Below, piece by piece: positions 35,167-44,411 of a DNA stretch of 64,000 bases. The number at the start of each line of letters is the position of its first letter. Position 1 is the stretch's first letter. The stretch comes from Sphingobacterium bambusae. GTDB lineage: Bacteria; Bacteroidota; Bacteroidia; Sphingobacteriales; Sphingobacteriaceae. The notes beneath the pieces are model-generated. The model made no database searches. It worked only from the letters and a program-made list of their open reading frames with translations, and had not been told where the DNA came from. The position numbers and the translations under genes are program-made. The stretch lies in NCBI RefSeq assembly GCF_033955345.1, contig NZ_CP138332.1, positions 3,906,001 to 3,970,000 on the forward strand, read 5' to 3'.

Positions 35167-35220
35167 CGTGTATTCGGAGCATGGTACAGAGAGGCTATTT
35201 AAGTCCTCCCTGTCCATACA

Positions 35221-35251
35221 CAAATATAATGCTTTCAACACGATAGCGCAA
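35221..35251 (-). promoter_or_regulatory. Bacteroidota-type promoter of the hypothetical gene
   Basis: Minus strand: TTG (35249-35251), exactly 20 bp, then TATATTTG (35221-35228). This is a full match to the -33/-7 consensus and gives a leader of about 45 nt before the ATG at 35166. Confidence 0.7.
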
Positions 35252-35331
35252 CAGCAAGTCTCGCATTATCATCTTGAAATTGCAATTTTTTGATAGAGCA
35301 AACGCCTCTTGCTTAGCGTTATGCTCGCGTT

Positions 35332-36495
35332 TTACTCCGTGGCATTGTTCTTCATGGCCATCAACAGGTCGTAGGCGCCCCTTTGCACCACCGGTATACC
35401 TGTTAGGGACGCCGCATCAAGAATCTCGACAAGTCCGTCACTGCTTTCACCAATCGCTACGGCACGCAGCTCAAACGAAGAGTCGCCGATTTTTACAAAT
35501 ACGTATTGCTTGTTTTCAAACGATACAACACAGTTTTGTGGCAGGCTATTCACTTCATAATTACGAATGGCAACGTCTGCATTGATATATGTTCCCGAGA
35601 CCCATAACGGGTTCGGTTGATCCAGTCTCGCGTAGATAATACCGGCACCATCAGCATCTAAGCTGGCTACCTTATTGATAATCGTCGCCATTTTTTTGCT
35701 GTCTGGCGTACCGTTGGTATATGCCGCTATTTTCTGGCCATTTTGTAGCACAGGAAGATCCTTCTCAAAGGTATTCAGCTGCAAAATCAATCCACGCGGG
35801 TCAATCAACTCACAGATAATATCTGTCGGTGTGACGTACTGTCCGGTATTGACCAATACTTTACTTACCGTTCCTGTAAAAGGTGCGTAAATATTGATCG
35901 TCTGCTGAATATTGTTTGCATCCAGTGTATAGGGGTCTAGGTGCAGCAGGCGTAACTTTTGTTCCAACGCACGTAGCGTAGCACTTAATTTTTGAAAGTC
36001 TGCGCGCGCTGTTTGGAGTGTTTTCTCGCTCGTAGCTTGCTGTGTGTTGAGTTTCTGTTGGCGGTCGAAGTTTTCTTTCACCGAGATCCAATCGGCTTTA
36101 GCCGTGAGGTAGTCCTGTTGCAATTGGATGAGCTGCATATCGGCGATCGTGGCCAGCACCTGACCTTTGCTAAACTGTTGGCCCGCAATAATATGCAAAG
36201 TCTTTATATGTCCGCCCAGTACACTCGAGAGTGAAGTCAGGTGCGTTGGTGTTACCGATACCTTCCCCGTCAGCAAAATATTCTTTTGCATAGCTTTACG
36301 CTGGAGGGAGGTCGTGTCCAGATCAATCGTTTGCAGTTGTTCAGCCGATAAATGAAGTATGGCATGGTCTATACTGTCTGTTGCGTTTGCAGTTTCGTTG
36401 TTTTGCGCGGTTTCTTTCGCCGGTTGTTGGCAGGAGCTAAGCAAGAGACTAGTCCCAAAAAACAAAGCGATGAAGATAGAGTTGTATGTAGACAT
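35332..36495 (-). CDS. RND efflux periplasmic adaptor lipoprotein (CzcB/CusB-like)
   Basis: The start is the ATG at 36495 (MSTYNSIFIALFFGTSLLLSSC), giving a lipobox with Cys22; the longer frame begins inside the upstream gene. The domains follow the membrane-fusion-protein order: a lipoyl-like half motif HIKTLHIIAGQQFSKGQVLATIADM, a long alpha-hairpin with Gln-rich helices, the second lipoyl half YAPFTGTVSKVLVNTGQYV, a beta-barrel, and a membrane-proximal end (VVQRGAYDLLMAMKNN). Role: links the inner-membrane pump to the outer-membrane channel for metal export. It begins 8 nt after the CzcA-TolC gene and is the last gene of the operon. Confidence 0.92.
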   Translation of the reverse strand: MSTYNSIFIALFFGTSLLLSSCQQPAKETAQNNETANATDSIDHAILHLSAEQLQTIDLDTTSLQRKAMQKNILLTGKVSVTPTHLTSLSSVLGGHIKTLHIIAGQQFSKGQVLATIADMQLIQLQQDYLTAKADWISVKENFDRQQKLNTQQATSEKTLQTARADFQKLSATLRALEQKLRLLHLDPYTLDANNIQQTINIYAPFTGTVSKVLVNTGQYVTPTDIICELIDPRGLILQLNTFEKDLPVLQNGQKIAAYTNGTPDSKKMATIINKVASLDADGAGIIYARLDQPNPLWVSGTYINADVAIRNYEVNSLPQNCVVSFENKQYVFVKIGDSSFELRAVAIGESSDGLVEILDAASLTGIPVVQRGAYDLLMAMKNNATE

Positions 36496-36502
36496 GATAT
36501 GG

Positions 36503-39500
36503 TTATTTAGAAAAAAGATAATGTAATGAAATACTGTATTGATTAAGCAATTGCAGGGCATCAATGTACTGCGATTGGATGGCGACTGCCTGATTGGTCA
36601 AAATCACCCAATCCAGGAAATTGATCTCCCCAGCATTCAGTTGATTTTTTGCTGTTTGCAAAATTTGTGTGGCGGCGGGTAATTGCTTCTGTCGGTAACT
36701 GGCAACAATAGCAGCTTGTCGCGTGTATTGTGCTTCCAATTGTGCAATCTCCGTAAGTTGTTCCGCTTCTCTTTTTTGGAGTCGCGCTTTTTCCAGATCC
36801 ACCTGTATTTTGGCAGCGTCTGCCATAGCATGCTGCGATTTCGTAAAAATAGGAATCCCTACGCCCAGCTGTACCGAGCTAAAGCGGCCATTGTTTACGC
36901 TTTTCATACTTTGGTTGTTGTACGCGACCATGATATCGGGCAGAAACTTGCTTTTCTCCAACTTTTGGTTGGCCGTAGCTACCTCAACTTGTTGTTGCAG
37001 GAGTTCTAACTCGGGGTGTAGGCCGACTCTAGAATCTGTGCTAAACGGTGTATCAACCGTAAGGGAAGATGCATAAGGCGTATAGCGTTCCGTCGTTTGC
37101 AGTAGTAAGGCAAATTGCAGTTGGTTTACTGCAGCTTGTTGTTCCAACTGCTCCAGCTGTATCGCAATTTGTTCGCGCTGCACCTTGGCGGTCGACTCTT
37201 CCAGTACGTTGGCTTCGCCCGCGGCTAGGCGCAGGCTGGCTTTTTCCGAAAATTCTGTATATAGGCTATCCGTGTAGCGCAGCAATTTCCTTTTTTCGTT
37301 GAGTAAAAGCAGCTCATAAAATACAGTGGTCACCTCGCGTTTTACCTGCGCGGCTGTGAGTTGCTGCGCCAAGGTCGCGCTTAGCCATTGTCCATCAAGC
37401 AGACTTTTGCGGCGGGCATATACCGTGGGGAAGCTAAACCGTTGCGAAACGCTCCATAGATTGTCATTGTCTAAGGCATTGATTTTACCATACTCGCCGC
37501 TAACCTCCGTTTGCGGGATATCGAGGTAACTCGCCGTCAAGCGTTTTTGGATCTCGCTATTTATGGCGCTGTTGCGTACGGCTAGATTCTGCTTTTGCGC
37601 TAGCGTTACCGCTTCGGTTAGGCTGATGGTCTCCTGCGCCGGTGCTAGCGTTACACCGCTTAGCGACAATAGCAAAACAGCAAGCGCTTTCTTCGACCAT
37701 TTCAGTTTTGGTTTCTTCAAGTGCTCAAAGAGTACATAGAGAATTGGCAAGACAAATAAGGTTAAAAAGGTCGCTAACATCAGTCCGCCGATCACGACGG
37801 TGGCGAGAGGCCGTTGTACCTCTGCCCCGGAGCCATTGCTCAGTGCCATCGGCAAAAATCCAAGCGAAGCTACAAAGGCGGTCATTAGGACGGGGCGAAG
37901 ACGTGTTTTGGTACCGCTCACCACAATACGGGTGGTATTGGTCAGGCCGTGGCCCTTTAACCTATTAAATTCAGAAATCAATACTATGCCATTTAATACA
38001 GCAACCCCAAAGAGCGCAATAAAGCCTACACCTGCACTGATGCTGAAGGGCATATCTCGGAAGGCTAGAAAGTAAACACCACCAATGGCCGATAACGGGA
38101 TGGCCGTATAAATCAATAAACTGTGTTTCACCGACCCAAAAGCAAAGAATAAAAGCAAGAAAATTAAAATAAGCGATACCGGAACTGCTACGCCCAAACG
38201 TGCTTTTGCTTGGTTCAGGTTTTCAAAGGCGCCGCCGTAAGCGATTGTATAGGTCTTGGGTAGGTTGAGCTGTTGCCCTACTTTTTCTTGTAGCTCTTCA
38301 ACGATGCTTTGCACGTCCCTGCCGCGAACGTTAAAGCCCACAACGATGCGCCGTTTGGTGTCTTCTCGCTGAATTTGATTGGGGCTACTTTTCAATTCGA
38401 TCTGCGCCAACTGATGCAGAGGTATTTGCACTCCTGATGCGGTAGCAATCAGGAGGTTTCGGATATCACTCATACCGCGTTTTTGCTCCTCTTTTAAGCG
38501 AACCACAAGATCAAATCTACGCTCACCCTCATAAACGAGCCCTGCACTTTGTCCTGCGAAAGCCATATTGATGATTTTGTTGGCCTCCGCAATTTTGACA
38601 TGATGTTGCGCAAGCGCTGCGCGATTGAAGGTGATAGCCACTTGTGGTACACCAACAACGGGCTCGACGTATAGGTCCTGTGCACCCGGAACCTTACTGA
38701 TGATCGCCGCTAATTGATCCGCATAGTAGGAAAGGCTATCGAGATCTTCTCCGTAAATCTTACAGACCACATCTTGGCGAGCGCCTGTCATGAGTTCGTT
38801 GAAGCGCATCTGTACCGGAAACTGAAATCCTGTGGTCAATCCGGGAATGACCTGCAGCGCCTTGCTCATTTTTTCCGAGAGTTCGGGGAATCCTTTGGCT
38901 GATACCCATTCCTTTTTCGGCTTTAAGACGATGATCATATCGCCCGCGTCCATCGGCATTGGTTCTGTAGGGATCTCGGCACTACCAATCTTGGTTACTA
39001 TTTTTTCTACTTCTGGAAAATTAGTCAACAGGATATTGGCAGCCTTGGTGGTCACTTCTTTTGTTTTTTCGATATTGCTTCCCTGCAAGATGCGCATCTC
39101 CACGGCAAAGTCTCCTTCCTCTAAAGATGGAATGAATTCACCACCCATGCGTGATAAAATAACGACCGCACCTGCAAAGAGCGCTAAGACAACGATAATA
39201 ATTGTTTTACGGAATTTCAATGCGTTAACAAGCATCCCACGGTGAATTCCTTCAACTTTAGCCATGGCACGATCGGCAAAATTGGGCTTCGTTTTCTTTT
39301 TGCGACTCAGTAATACTGCACTCATCATGGGGATGTACGTGAGAGATAGGATAAAAGCACCTACCAAAGCGAAGGCTACTGTTTGCGCCATAGGTTTGAA
39401 CATTTTGCCTTCGATACCCTCTAGGGAGAATATGGGCAAATAGACAATGAGGATAACGATCTGTCCAAATACCGCACTATTTACCATTTTACTTGCCGCG

Positions 39501-40828
39501 CCAGTCACCTCTTTGTCCATTTCTACTTTACCGAGCTGATTGCCCAGTCCGAAATGTTTCTTATGGGCCAGCTGATGCAAAACGGCTTCTACAATAATGA
39601 CGGCACCATCAACGATCAATCCGAAGTCGAGAGCACCGAGGCTCATGAGATTGCCACCCACGCCGAACATGTTCATCATGATCACTGCGAACAACATGGA
39701 AAGTGGAATCACGGATGCAACTAAAAATCCTGCGCGAAAATTTCCTAAGAAAAGCACGAGGATAAAGACCACGATAAGCGCGCCTTCGGTGAGGTTAGTT
39801 TTGACGGTGCCAATGGTGTTGTTTACCATTTTCGCCCGATCAATAAAAGGCTCGATAACAACACCTTCAGGTAGGGTTTTTTCGATTTCTGCAAGCCTTG
39901 TTTTTATTTGCTGAACGACTTTATTAGCATTTTCTCCTTTGAGCATGAGGATGATGGCACCAGAGACCTCGCCTTTATCGTTGAAAGTCATCGCGCCATA
40001 GCGCGTGGCAAAGCCTTCGCGAATGTCAGCTACGTCTTTTAGCAGCACCGGTGCACCCGCTTGCGTCTCGGCGACGGGAATAGATTCGATGTCGAGGATA
40101 GAACCCACGAGCCCTTCACTTCGGATAAACAAGGTCGACTCTTGTTGTTCAATATATGCGCCACCGGTATTCTGGTTGTTTTGTTCCAAGGCATCGAAGA
40201 CATGGTTGATGCTCAGGTTTAAAGATTGTAGTTTCTTTGGGTTGATCGCAATTTCGTATTGTTTCAATTTGCCGCCAAAGCTGCTGACCTCGGCTACGCC
40301 GGGTGTACCCAGCAGTTGCCTGCGTACCACCCAGTCTTGAATTGTGCGGAGCTGCATTTCATTATAACGGTGCTCATAACCTTCTTTCGCACGCACGACA
40401 TACTGGAATATTTCACCCAAACCGGTGGAAACGGGACCTAACTCGGGGACGCCGATGCCTGCCGGAATCTGCTCTTTTACCGCTTGTAGGCGCTCGGTTA
40501 CTTGTTGGCGTGCCCAGTATACATCTGTAGCATCGTCAAACACGATGGTGACCAGCGATAGGCCAAAGCGGGAAAAACTTCGTGTTTCAGTGATGCCACT
40601 GATATTGCTGCTGGCATGTTCGATAGGGAAAGTGACGAGGCGCTCGATATCTAGGGCTCCGTAGGAAGGAGCTACCGTGATCACCTGTACTTGGTTGTTG
40701 GTGATGTCGGGCTGCGCATCGATAGGTAGTTTCTTTAGCTCGTATAGACCAAAGAGGATAAGTCCTAATGTAAATAGGACAACAATGAGTTTGTTCCGAA
40801 CGGAAGACTCAATAATTTTATTAAGCAT
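36503..40828 (-). CDS. CzcA/CusA-type heavy-metal RND pump fused to a TolC-like channel
   Basis: Residues 1 to ~1045 are a full heavy-metal RND transporter: N-terminal VRNKLIVVLFTLGLILFG, the metal-pump signature DFGLIVDGAVIIVEA, EFIPSLEEGDFAVEMRI, and a second set of membrane helices ending FVLPILYVLFE. A hydrophobic ALAVLLLSLSGVTLAPAQ links to a TolC/CzcC domain (~1060-1441) with EAVTLAQKQNLAVR, long Gln/Ala-rich coiled helices and the final AGEINFLDWVILTNQA. The linker looks like a retained signal sequence, so processing into two proteins is possible. Role: proton-driven export of divalent or monovalent metal ions from periplasm or cytoplasm to the outside. This fusion is known in Bacteroidota. 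Total 1441 residues. Confidence 0.93.
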   Translation of the reverse strand: MLNKIIESSVRNKLIVVLFTLGLILFGLYELKKLPIDAQPDITNNQVQVITVAPSYGALDIERLVTFPIEHASSNISGITETRSFSRFGLSLVTIVFDDATDVYWARQQVTERLQAVKEQIPAGIGVPELGPVSTGLGEIFQYVVRAKEGYEHRYNEMQLRTIQDWVVRRQLLGTPGVAEVSSFGGKLKQYEIAINPKKLQSLNLSINHVFDALEQNNQNTGGAYIEQQESTLFIRSEGLVGSILDIESIPVAETQAGAPVLLKDVADIREGFATRYGAMTFNDKGEVSGAIILMLKGENANKVVQQIKTRLAEIEKTLPEGVVIEPFIDRAKMVNNTIGTVKTNLTEGALIVVFILVLFLGNFRAGFLVASVIPLSMLFAVIMMNMFGVGGNLMSLGALDFGLIVDGAVIIVEAVLHQLAHKKHFGLGNQLGKVEMDKEVTGAASKMVNSAVFGQIVILIVYLPIFSLEGIEGKMFKPMAQTVAFALVGAFILSLTYIPMMSAVLLSRKKKTKPNFADRAMAKVEGIHRGMLVNALKFRKTIIIVVLALFAGAVVILSRMGGEFIPSLEEGDFAVEMRILQGSNIEKTKEVTTKAANILLTNFPEVEKIVTKIGSAEIPTEPMPMDAGDMIIVLKPKKEWVSAKGFPELSEKMSKALQVIPGLTTGFQFPVQMRFNELMTGARQDVVCKIYGEDLDSLSYYADQLAAIISKVPGAQDLYVEPVVGVPQVAITFNRAALAQHHVKIAEANKIINMAFAGQSAGLVYEGERRFDLVVRLKEEQKRGMSDIRNLLIATASGVQIPLHQLAQIELKSSPNQIQREDTKRRIVVGFNVRGRDVQSIVEELQEKVGQQLNLPKTYTIAYGGAFENLNQAKARLGVAVPVSLILIFLLLFFAFGSVKHSLLIYTAIPLSAIGGVYFLAFRDMPFSISAGVGFIALFGVAVLNGIVLISEFNRLKGHGLTNTTRIVVSGTKTRLRPVLMTAFVASLGFLPMALSNGSGAEVQRPLATVVIGGLMLATFLTLFVLPILYVLFEHLKKPKLKWSKKALAVLLLSLSGVTLAPAQETISLTEAVTLAQKQNLAVRNSAINSEIQKRLTASYLDIPQTEVSGEYGKINALDNDNLWSVSQRFSFPTVYARRKSLLDGQWLSATLAQQLTAAQVKREVTTVFYELLLLNEKRKLLRYTDSLYTEFSEKASLRLAAGEANVLEESTAKVQREQIAIQLEQLEQQAAVNQLQFALLLQTTERYTPYASSLTVDTPFSTDSRVGLHPELELLQQQVEVATANQKLEKSKFLPDIMVAYNNQSMKSVNNGRFSSVQLGVGIPIFTKSQHAMADAAKIQVDLEKARLQKREAEQLTEIAQLEAQYTRQAAIVASYRQKQLPAATQILQTAKNQLNAGEINFLDWVILTNQAVAIQSQYIDALQLLNQYSISLHYLFSK

Positions 40829-40914
40829 GATAAGCGTCTTGTCAAATGATTAAAATACATAGCATCGCTCCTCGTTTTGCGTAAGAACGTCTATGGTTTG
40901 TTATCTTAAGTCAA

Positions 40915-41277
40915 TTAACAAAAGCGGGGCGGCTGGAAAATGGGAGAGAGGTAATTGAAGCAGTGGCCGAGCTGATAATAGCATGTATCCCTTTCGGCCG
41001 GAAGGATGGAAACATTTGGAAGCTCAACCGTAATGTTATCGGGGACATTGGCTAGAACCATCATCACCGGCGTGCTTTTCATGAAAGGAAGTTTCATATC
41101 AGTATCCCAGTCTGCATCTTTTTCATGACCACCATAGTGGTGCACGACAAAATCCAAGAGATCGCCTTGGTATTCTGCATAATGCTCAATAAGAATAGGC
41201 AATTTCAGCAACTCAATAAGATGCGTCGTGGCCAGTAGATACATGGCAGAAAATAATATAGCAATATTTCTGATCAT
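40915..41277 (-). CDS. small secreted protein of the metal-efflux operon
   Basis: I know similar small proteins only as hypothetical genes at the head of Bacteroidota metal-efflux operons. The N-terminal hydrophobic segment (about 4-28) could be a signal or an anchor. The mature part has LLDFVVHHYGGHEKDADWDTDMKLPFM, rich in His and Asp, and a C-terminal pair of Cys (RDTCYYQLGHCFNYL), which together could bind metal. Length 120 residues. The promoter box at 41289 ends only ~12 nt before the ATG, so either the mRNA is nearly leaderless or an internal ATG (41244) is used. The pump gene follows after 86 nt. Confidence 0.7.
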   Translation of the reverse strand: MIRNIAILFSAMYLLATTHLIELLKLPILIEHYAEYQGDLLDFVVHHYGGHEKDADWDTDMKLPFMKSTPVMMVLANVPDNITVELPNVSILPAERDTCYYQLGHCFNYLSPIFQPPRFC

Positions 41278-41288
41278 TCCTTGTTGTC

Positions 41289-41319
41289 CAAAAATAGGCG
41301 ATTAATCCTATTGAAGCAA
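41289..41319 (-). promoter_or_regulatory. promoter of the metal-efflux operon
   Basis: Minus strand: TTG (41317-41319), exactly 20 bp, then TATTTTTG (41289-41296), a full match to the Bacteroidota consensus. It lies directly upstream of the first efflux-operon gene. Confidence 0.7.
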
Positions 41320-41365
41320 AGGAATGATCAAAAAAAATAAAATGTGTAGCGCGTTAATAGTGCGC

Positions 41366-41692
41366 TTATGCTTCTTTCGCATTCACAATGAGATAAGCGC
41401 GTACCAATTGTCCGTCGCGATCGTTTAATTTTGCTTTTGGAATCATCCGCTTAAGCGTATTGTTCCATTGTTCGGGCGTGCGGGTTTCCGGTTCTTTTTG
41501 TTTGTGGCATTTTGCGCAGTTGTTGGTAAATAGCACTTTTCCTTCGGCAATCTCGCTTTCGCTGTATTTGGCAAGAATCTGTTCTTTGTTTTCCACAGGT
41601 AGCGAACGGATAACCTCACTGGCTTTCGGAAAACAACCTACAAGCATAGCGACCCCTAAACCGACTATGATGCTCGTTTTTAGTTTTTTCAT
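41366..41692 (-). CDS. monoheme cytochrome c-like lipoprotein
   Basis: The start used is the ATG at 41692 (MKKLKTSIIVG); an ATG two codons upstream is equivalent. The lipobox LVGC gives an acylated Cys20. One heme-binding motif CAKCH is at 59-63 within GKVLFTNNCAKCHKQKEP, and MIPKAKL supplies a Met that could be the axial ligand. Length 108 residues, a small c-type fold. Role: electron carrier at the membrane or periplasm; the partner is unknown. It is not obviously part of the efflux operon, being upstream of that operon's promoter, and an imperfect hairpin with a T-rich tail lies after its stop (about 41326-41362). Confidence 0.8.
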   Translation of the reverse strand: MKKLKTSIIVGLGVAMLVGCFPKASEVIRSLPVENKEQILAKYSESEIAEGKVLFTNNCAKCHKQKEPETRTPEQWNNTLKRMIPKAKLNDRDGQLVRAYLIVNAKEA

Positions 41693-41920
41693 GATCATTT
41701 TTTACATTAATACTCTTCTCTTTTATAAAACAGAAAACCTGAAAGATTTGTTTGTGCTTGGCGATAAAAATCGGTGCTTCTGCAGATGATCTCCTTTTTG
41801 GATTAGGCCTTGACCTAAAAAATGCACATTATCTGGAAAACATTTTTCCTCTTTTTTTATTTTAATAAAGTCCGTCCGGTTGTTTGATTGTTGAACAGGG
41901 GCATAAAAAGGTATTAGCGT

Positions 41921-42805
41921 ATGTTGCTTAAAGGAAAGATTTCGGTTTTAGATTTTGTAAAAACTATTAGATATGATTTAGTTGCTATCACGGCATTTAG
42001 CGTCTTTGTTGGCTATTTGGATACGCAGCGTTTTCTAGCATCAATGGTTATTCCGTTGGCGTTGGTGGCGATAGTGGGAACAGCGATTTCTCTGCTCTTG
42101 GCCTTTCGGACGGGGCAGGCCTACGACCGCTGGTGGGAAGCTAGAACGGTATGGGGAGCAATCGTGAACGATTCTAGAACATTCTTGCGCCAGCTACGGG
42201 AATTTTTGCCCGATGGTGAAGACCGAGAAATCCGACAATTCATTGAGCGGCAGATTATTTGGAATTTCGCGCTGAGTGAGTCCCTAAGACGTTTGCCTTT
42301 TTCTTCGCGGGTGAGGCAATATATTGATTTGGAAGGAGTGAAAGATGCTAATGTGCCGAATGCGCTTTTGCTCAAACATGGCTTGCAACTCAAAAAACTC
42401 AATGCTGAGGGTAAGCTAACGGAATTTCGGCAAGTGCAATTGGATACTACCTTAACCAAACTATGTGACTCCATGGGACGGTGTGAACGTATTAAAAACA
42501 CAGTTTTCCCCGTTTCTTACAGTACGCTCATTCACTTTTTGATCTATCTGTTTGCGTTCTTGTTGCCTTTTGGTCTGGATGATAATTTCCCCCTTATTGA
42601 GGCCATATTAACGGCAGGAATTCCGATAATCTTTATTGTTATTGAACGTACCGCAATTCTAATGCAGGATCCTTTTGAAAATGGACCGATGGATACGCCA
42701 ATGACAAATATCAGCCAAAATATTGAATTTGTTTTAAGGCAACAGCTGGGCGATGATGTAGAAAAACCAGCGCCCACTGATCCGAATTTTTACTATATGC
42801 TCTAA
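41921..42805 (+). CDS. bestrophin-like (UPF0187) anion channel
   Basis: Length 294 residues. Hydrophobic helices at about 20-75 and 205-250 frame a helical cytosolic part. The bestrophin family signature AYDRWWEARTVWGAIVNDSR is clear (about 66-86), with AISLLLAFRTGQ before it forming the pore-lining helix, and LLPFGLDDNFPLIEA near the C-terminus. Family role: pentameric ion channel; bacterial homologues conduct cations or anions, and the physiological role is unclear. It stands alone between divergent or convergent genes and ends 28 nt from the convergent amidohydrolase. Confidence 0.88.
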   Translation: MLLKGKISVLDFVKTIRYDLVAITAFSVFVGYLDTQRFLASMVIPLALVAIVGTAISLLLAFRTGQAYDRWWEARTVWGAIVNDSRTFLRQLREFLPDGEDREIRQFIERQIIWNFALSESLRRLPFSSRVRQYIDLEGVKDANVPNALLLKHGLQLKKLNAEGKLTEFRQVQLDTTLTKLCDSMGRCERIKNTVFPVSYSTLIHFLIYLFAFLLPFGLDDNFPLIEAILTAGIPIIFIVIERTAILMQDPFENGPMDTPMTNISQNIEFVLRQQLGDDVEKPAPTDPNFYYML

Positions 42806-42833
42806 TCGAGCACGCTATGGTTCGAGCATCCTG

Positions 42834-44159
42834 TTAAAAAACCGGATTGCCGTGTTGCACAAGTCCCTTCACATCAGCAATTCTTGCTATGGCTTCTGCC
42901 GAGCAGCTGGCATCGACCAGTACAAAGCTAGCCTCGTCGCCGGCCTTTGGCCATTGCTGTTGGCCGCTATCGTTTAATGGGAGTACTCCTCTAGTGGCTA
43001 TCTTTAAACTTCTCGATAACGCGAACTCGGTGACGTAACCGTAAAGCTGGGCTGCAAGATTCGCTTTTTGAAGTACACTTCCTGAACCGAAGGTGTTCCA
43101 ATGATCGATGATGCTATCGTTTCCCGTTAGTACTTCCACGCCATGTTTACACAGGGTAGGGATAGGCATGATGGTACGCCCAAAAGGTATGGTGGAGATA
43201 ATGCCAATTTTTGCCTGCCCCAGCGCTTCGGCAGTACGTTCCAGTTGAGCTCCGTCCAAATGAGCCAATATGAAGCTATGGCTAAGATATGTTTTGCCCT
43301 GTAGCACAGGATTCTCCTGCACCTTTTTGATGAGGTATTCGACCGTTTTCAATCCCGATTCACCGCCTTCATGAAGATGTATATCTATTCCTTTGCCATG
43401 ATCCAAGGCCAACTGCACCGTAAAATCTATGGTTCGCTCGATATTGCCATCGATCGAATAAGGATCTAGCCCTCCAATGAAATCAATATCCATTGTTGCA
43501 GCTTCTTTCATATACGAGCGGGAGTCCGTGTAAAAGAGTCCATGTTGAGGGAAAGCCACAAGCTCTGCTTGGAAGCCATCTTTTTTTCGTTCAAGCGCTC
43601 GTTGTAAGTTTTTCAGTGAATCCAACTTTGAGGTAGGTTCAATGTTAACATGGCTCCTAGCGTAGCCGCTGCCTTTGGATTGGAGCAGTTCGATCAGCTT
43701 TTCGGCATGCTCGGTGGATGATTGGAGCATCTTAGGCAGGAGTTGTTGTTCTAAGGCGATCATACCTTTTACACCTCCTTGCCGCGGGCGAACGGCTTGC
43801 CATTGGCCGCCGAAGAATGTTTTGTCTAGGTGTATATGCATATCATGAAAGGCGGGCAAGGCAAGCGCGCCTTGCGCGTCGATAGCCTGATCGTCGTTGA
43901 CGTTTGGAAGGATGGCTTTGATCTTTCCATCAGCAATTTCCAAGGTAAACGTTTCCGTTTTTGTGCCGATAACCTCGTCGTTTTCGTAAATGAAGCCCGT
44001 TTCCAGACGTACGTTCTTGATCCGGTAGGATGAGGAAGAGGCGATTCCTCTCTTAGCTTTGGCCGATGCCAAATAGGGACTACTTGCCATCATGCCGGCC
44101 GCTGCAAGACTGGTTTGCCAAATAAAATCCTTACGGGATAGGGCGTTTTTTGCTTTCAT
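42834..44159 (-). CDS. exported amidohydrolase, cytosine-deaminase-like
   Basis: The N-terminus SRKDFIWQTSLAAAGMMASSPYLASA resembles an exported metalloenzyme signal, though the Tat motif has only one Arg. The amidohydrolase barrel carries HDMHIHLDK with H108 and H110 as metal ligands, then IDIHLHEGGESG, LSHSFILAHLDG and TGNDSIIDHW with the catalytic-type Asp. This combination is nearest the CodA/N-isopropylammelide branch of hydrolytic deaminases. Reaction: hydrolytic deamination or C-N cleavage on a ring substrate; the substrate is not known. Length 441 residues. It is a single-gene unit with a -7 element 26 nt upstream. Confidence 0.85.
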   Translation of the reverse strand: MKAKNALSRKDFIWQTSLAAAGMMASSPYLASAKAKRGIASSSSYRIKNVRLETGFIYENDEVIGTKTETFTLEIADGKIKAILPNVNDDQAIDAQGALALPAFHDMHIHLDKTFFGGQWQAVRPRQGGVKGMIALEQQLLPKMLQSSTEHAEKLIELLQSKGSGYARSHVNIEPTSKLDSLKNLQRALERKKDGFQAELVAFPQHGLFYTDSRSYMKEAATMDIDFIGGLDPYSIDGNIERTIDFTVQLALDHGKGIDIHLHEGGESGLKTVEYLIKKVQENPVLQGKTYLSHSFILAHLDGAQLERTAEALGQAKIGIISTIPFGRTIMPIPTLCKHGVEVLTGNDSIIDHWNTFGSGSVLQKANLAAQLYGYVTEFALSRSLKIATRGVLPLNDSGQQQWPKAGDEASFVLVDASCSAEAIARIADVKGLVQHGNPVF

Positions 44160-44184
44160 GCTGTATCTGTTAAATTGAACGATA

Positions 44185-44192
44185 CAAACATA
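44185..44192 (-). promoter_or_regulatory. -7 element of the amidohydrolase gene
   Basis: TATGTTTG on the minus strand fits TAnnTTTG and lies 26 nt before the ATG. No TTG at the ideal distance was found. Confidence 0.4.
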
Positions 44193-44331
44193 GCTATCTT
44201 CGGCAGATGTCCTGTGTAGCGATTATCTCAAAGCTTGTACGGTTTATAGTTTTTACCGTATACACTCCTGTGCTGTGCTGGAATCGGTAGATCTTCTAAT
44301 GCAGATTTACTTGCCCAGTTAACAAATGCAA

Positions 44332-44357
44332 AATGGCCGGAAATCGTTCCGGCCATT
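44332..44357 (-). terminator. terminator of the TonB receptor-DUF4374 operon
   Basis: An 11-bp perfect stem (44332-44342 with 44347-44357) and a 4-nt loop lie 54 nt after the DUF4374 stop, with a short T-rich run after it on the minus strand. Confidence 0.7.
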
Positions 44358-44411
44358 GTTATGCTTCCTGCCTTCTGCAGTCTTGTGAAGCGTCGTCGAT
44401 CAGTATTTTAT

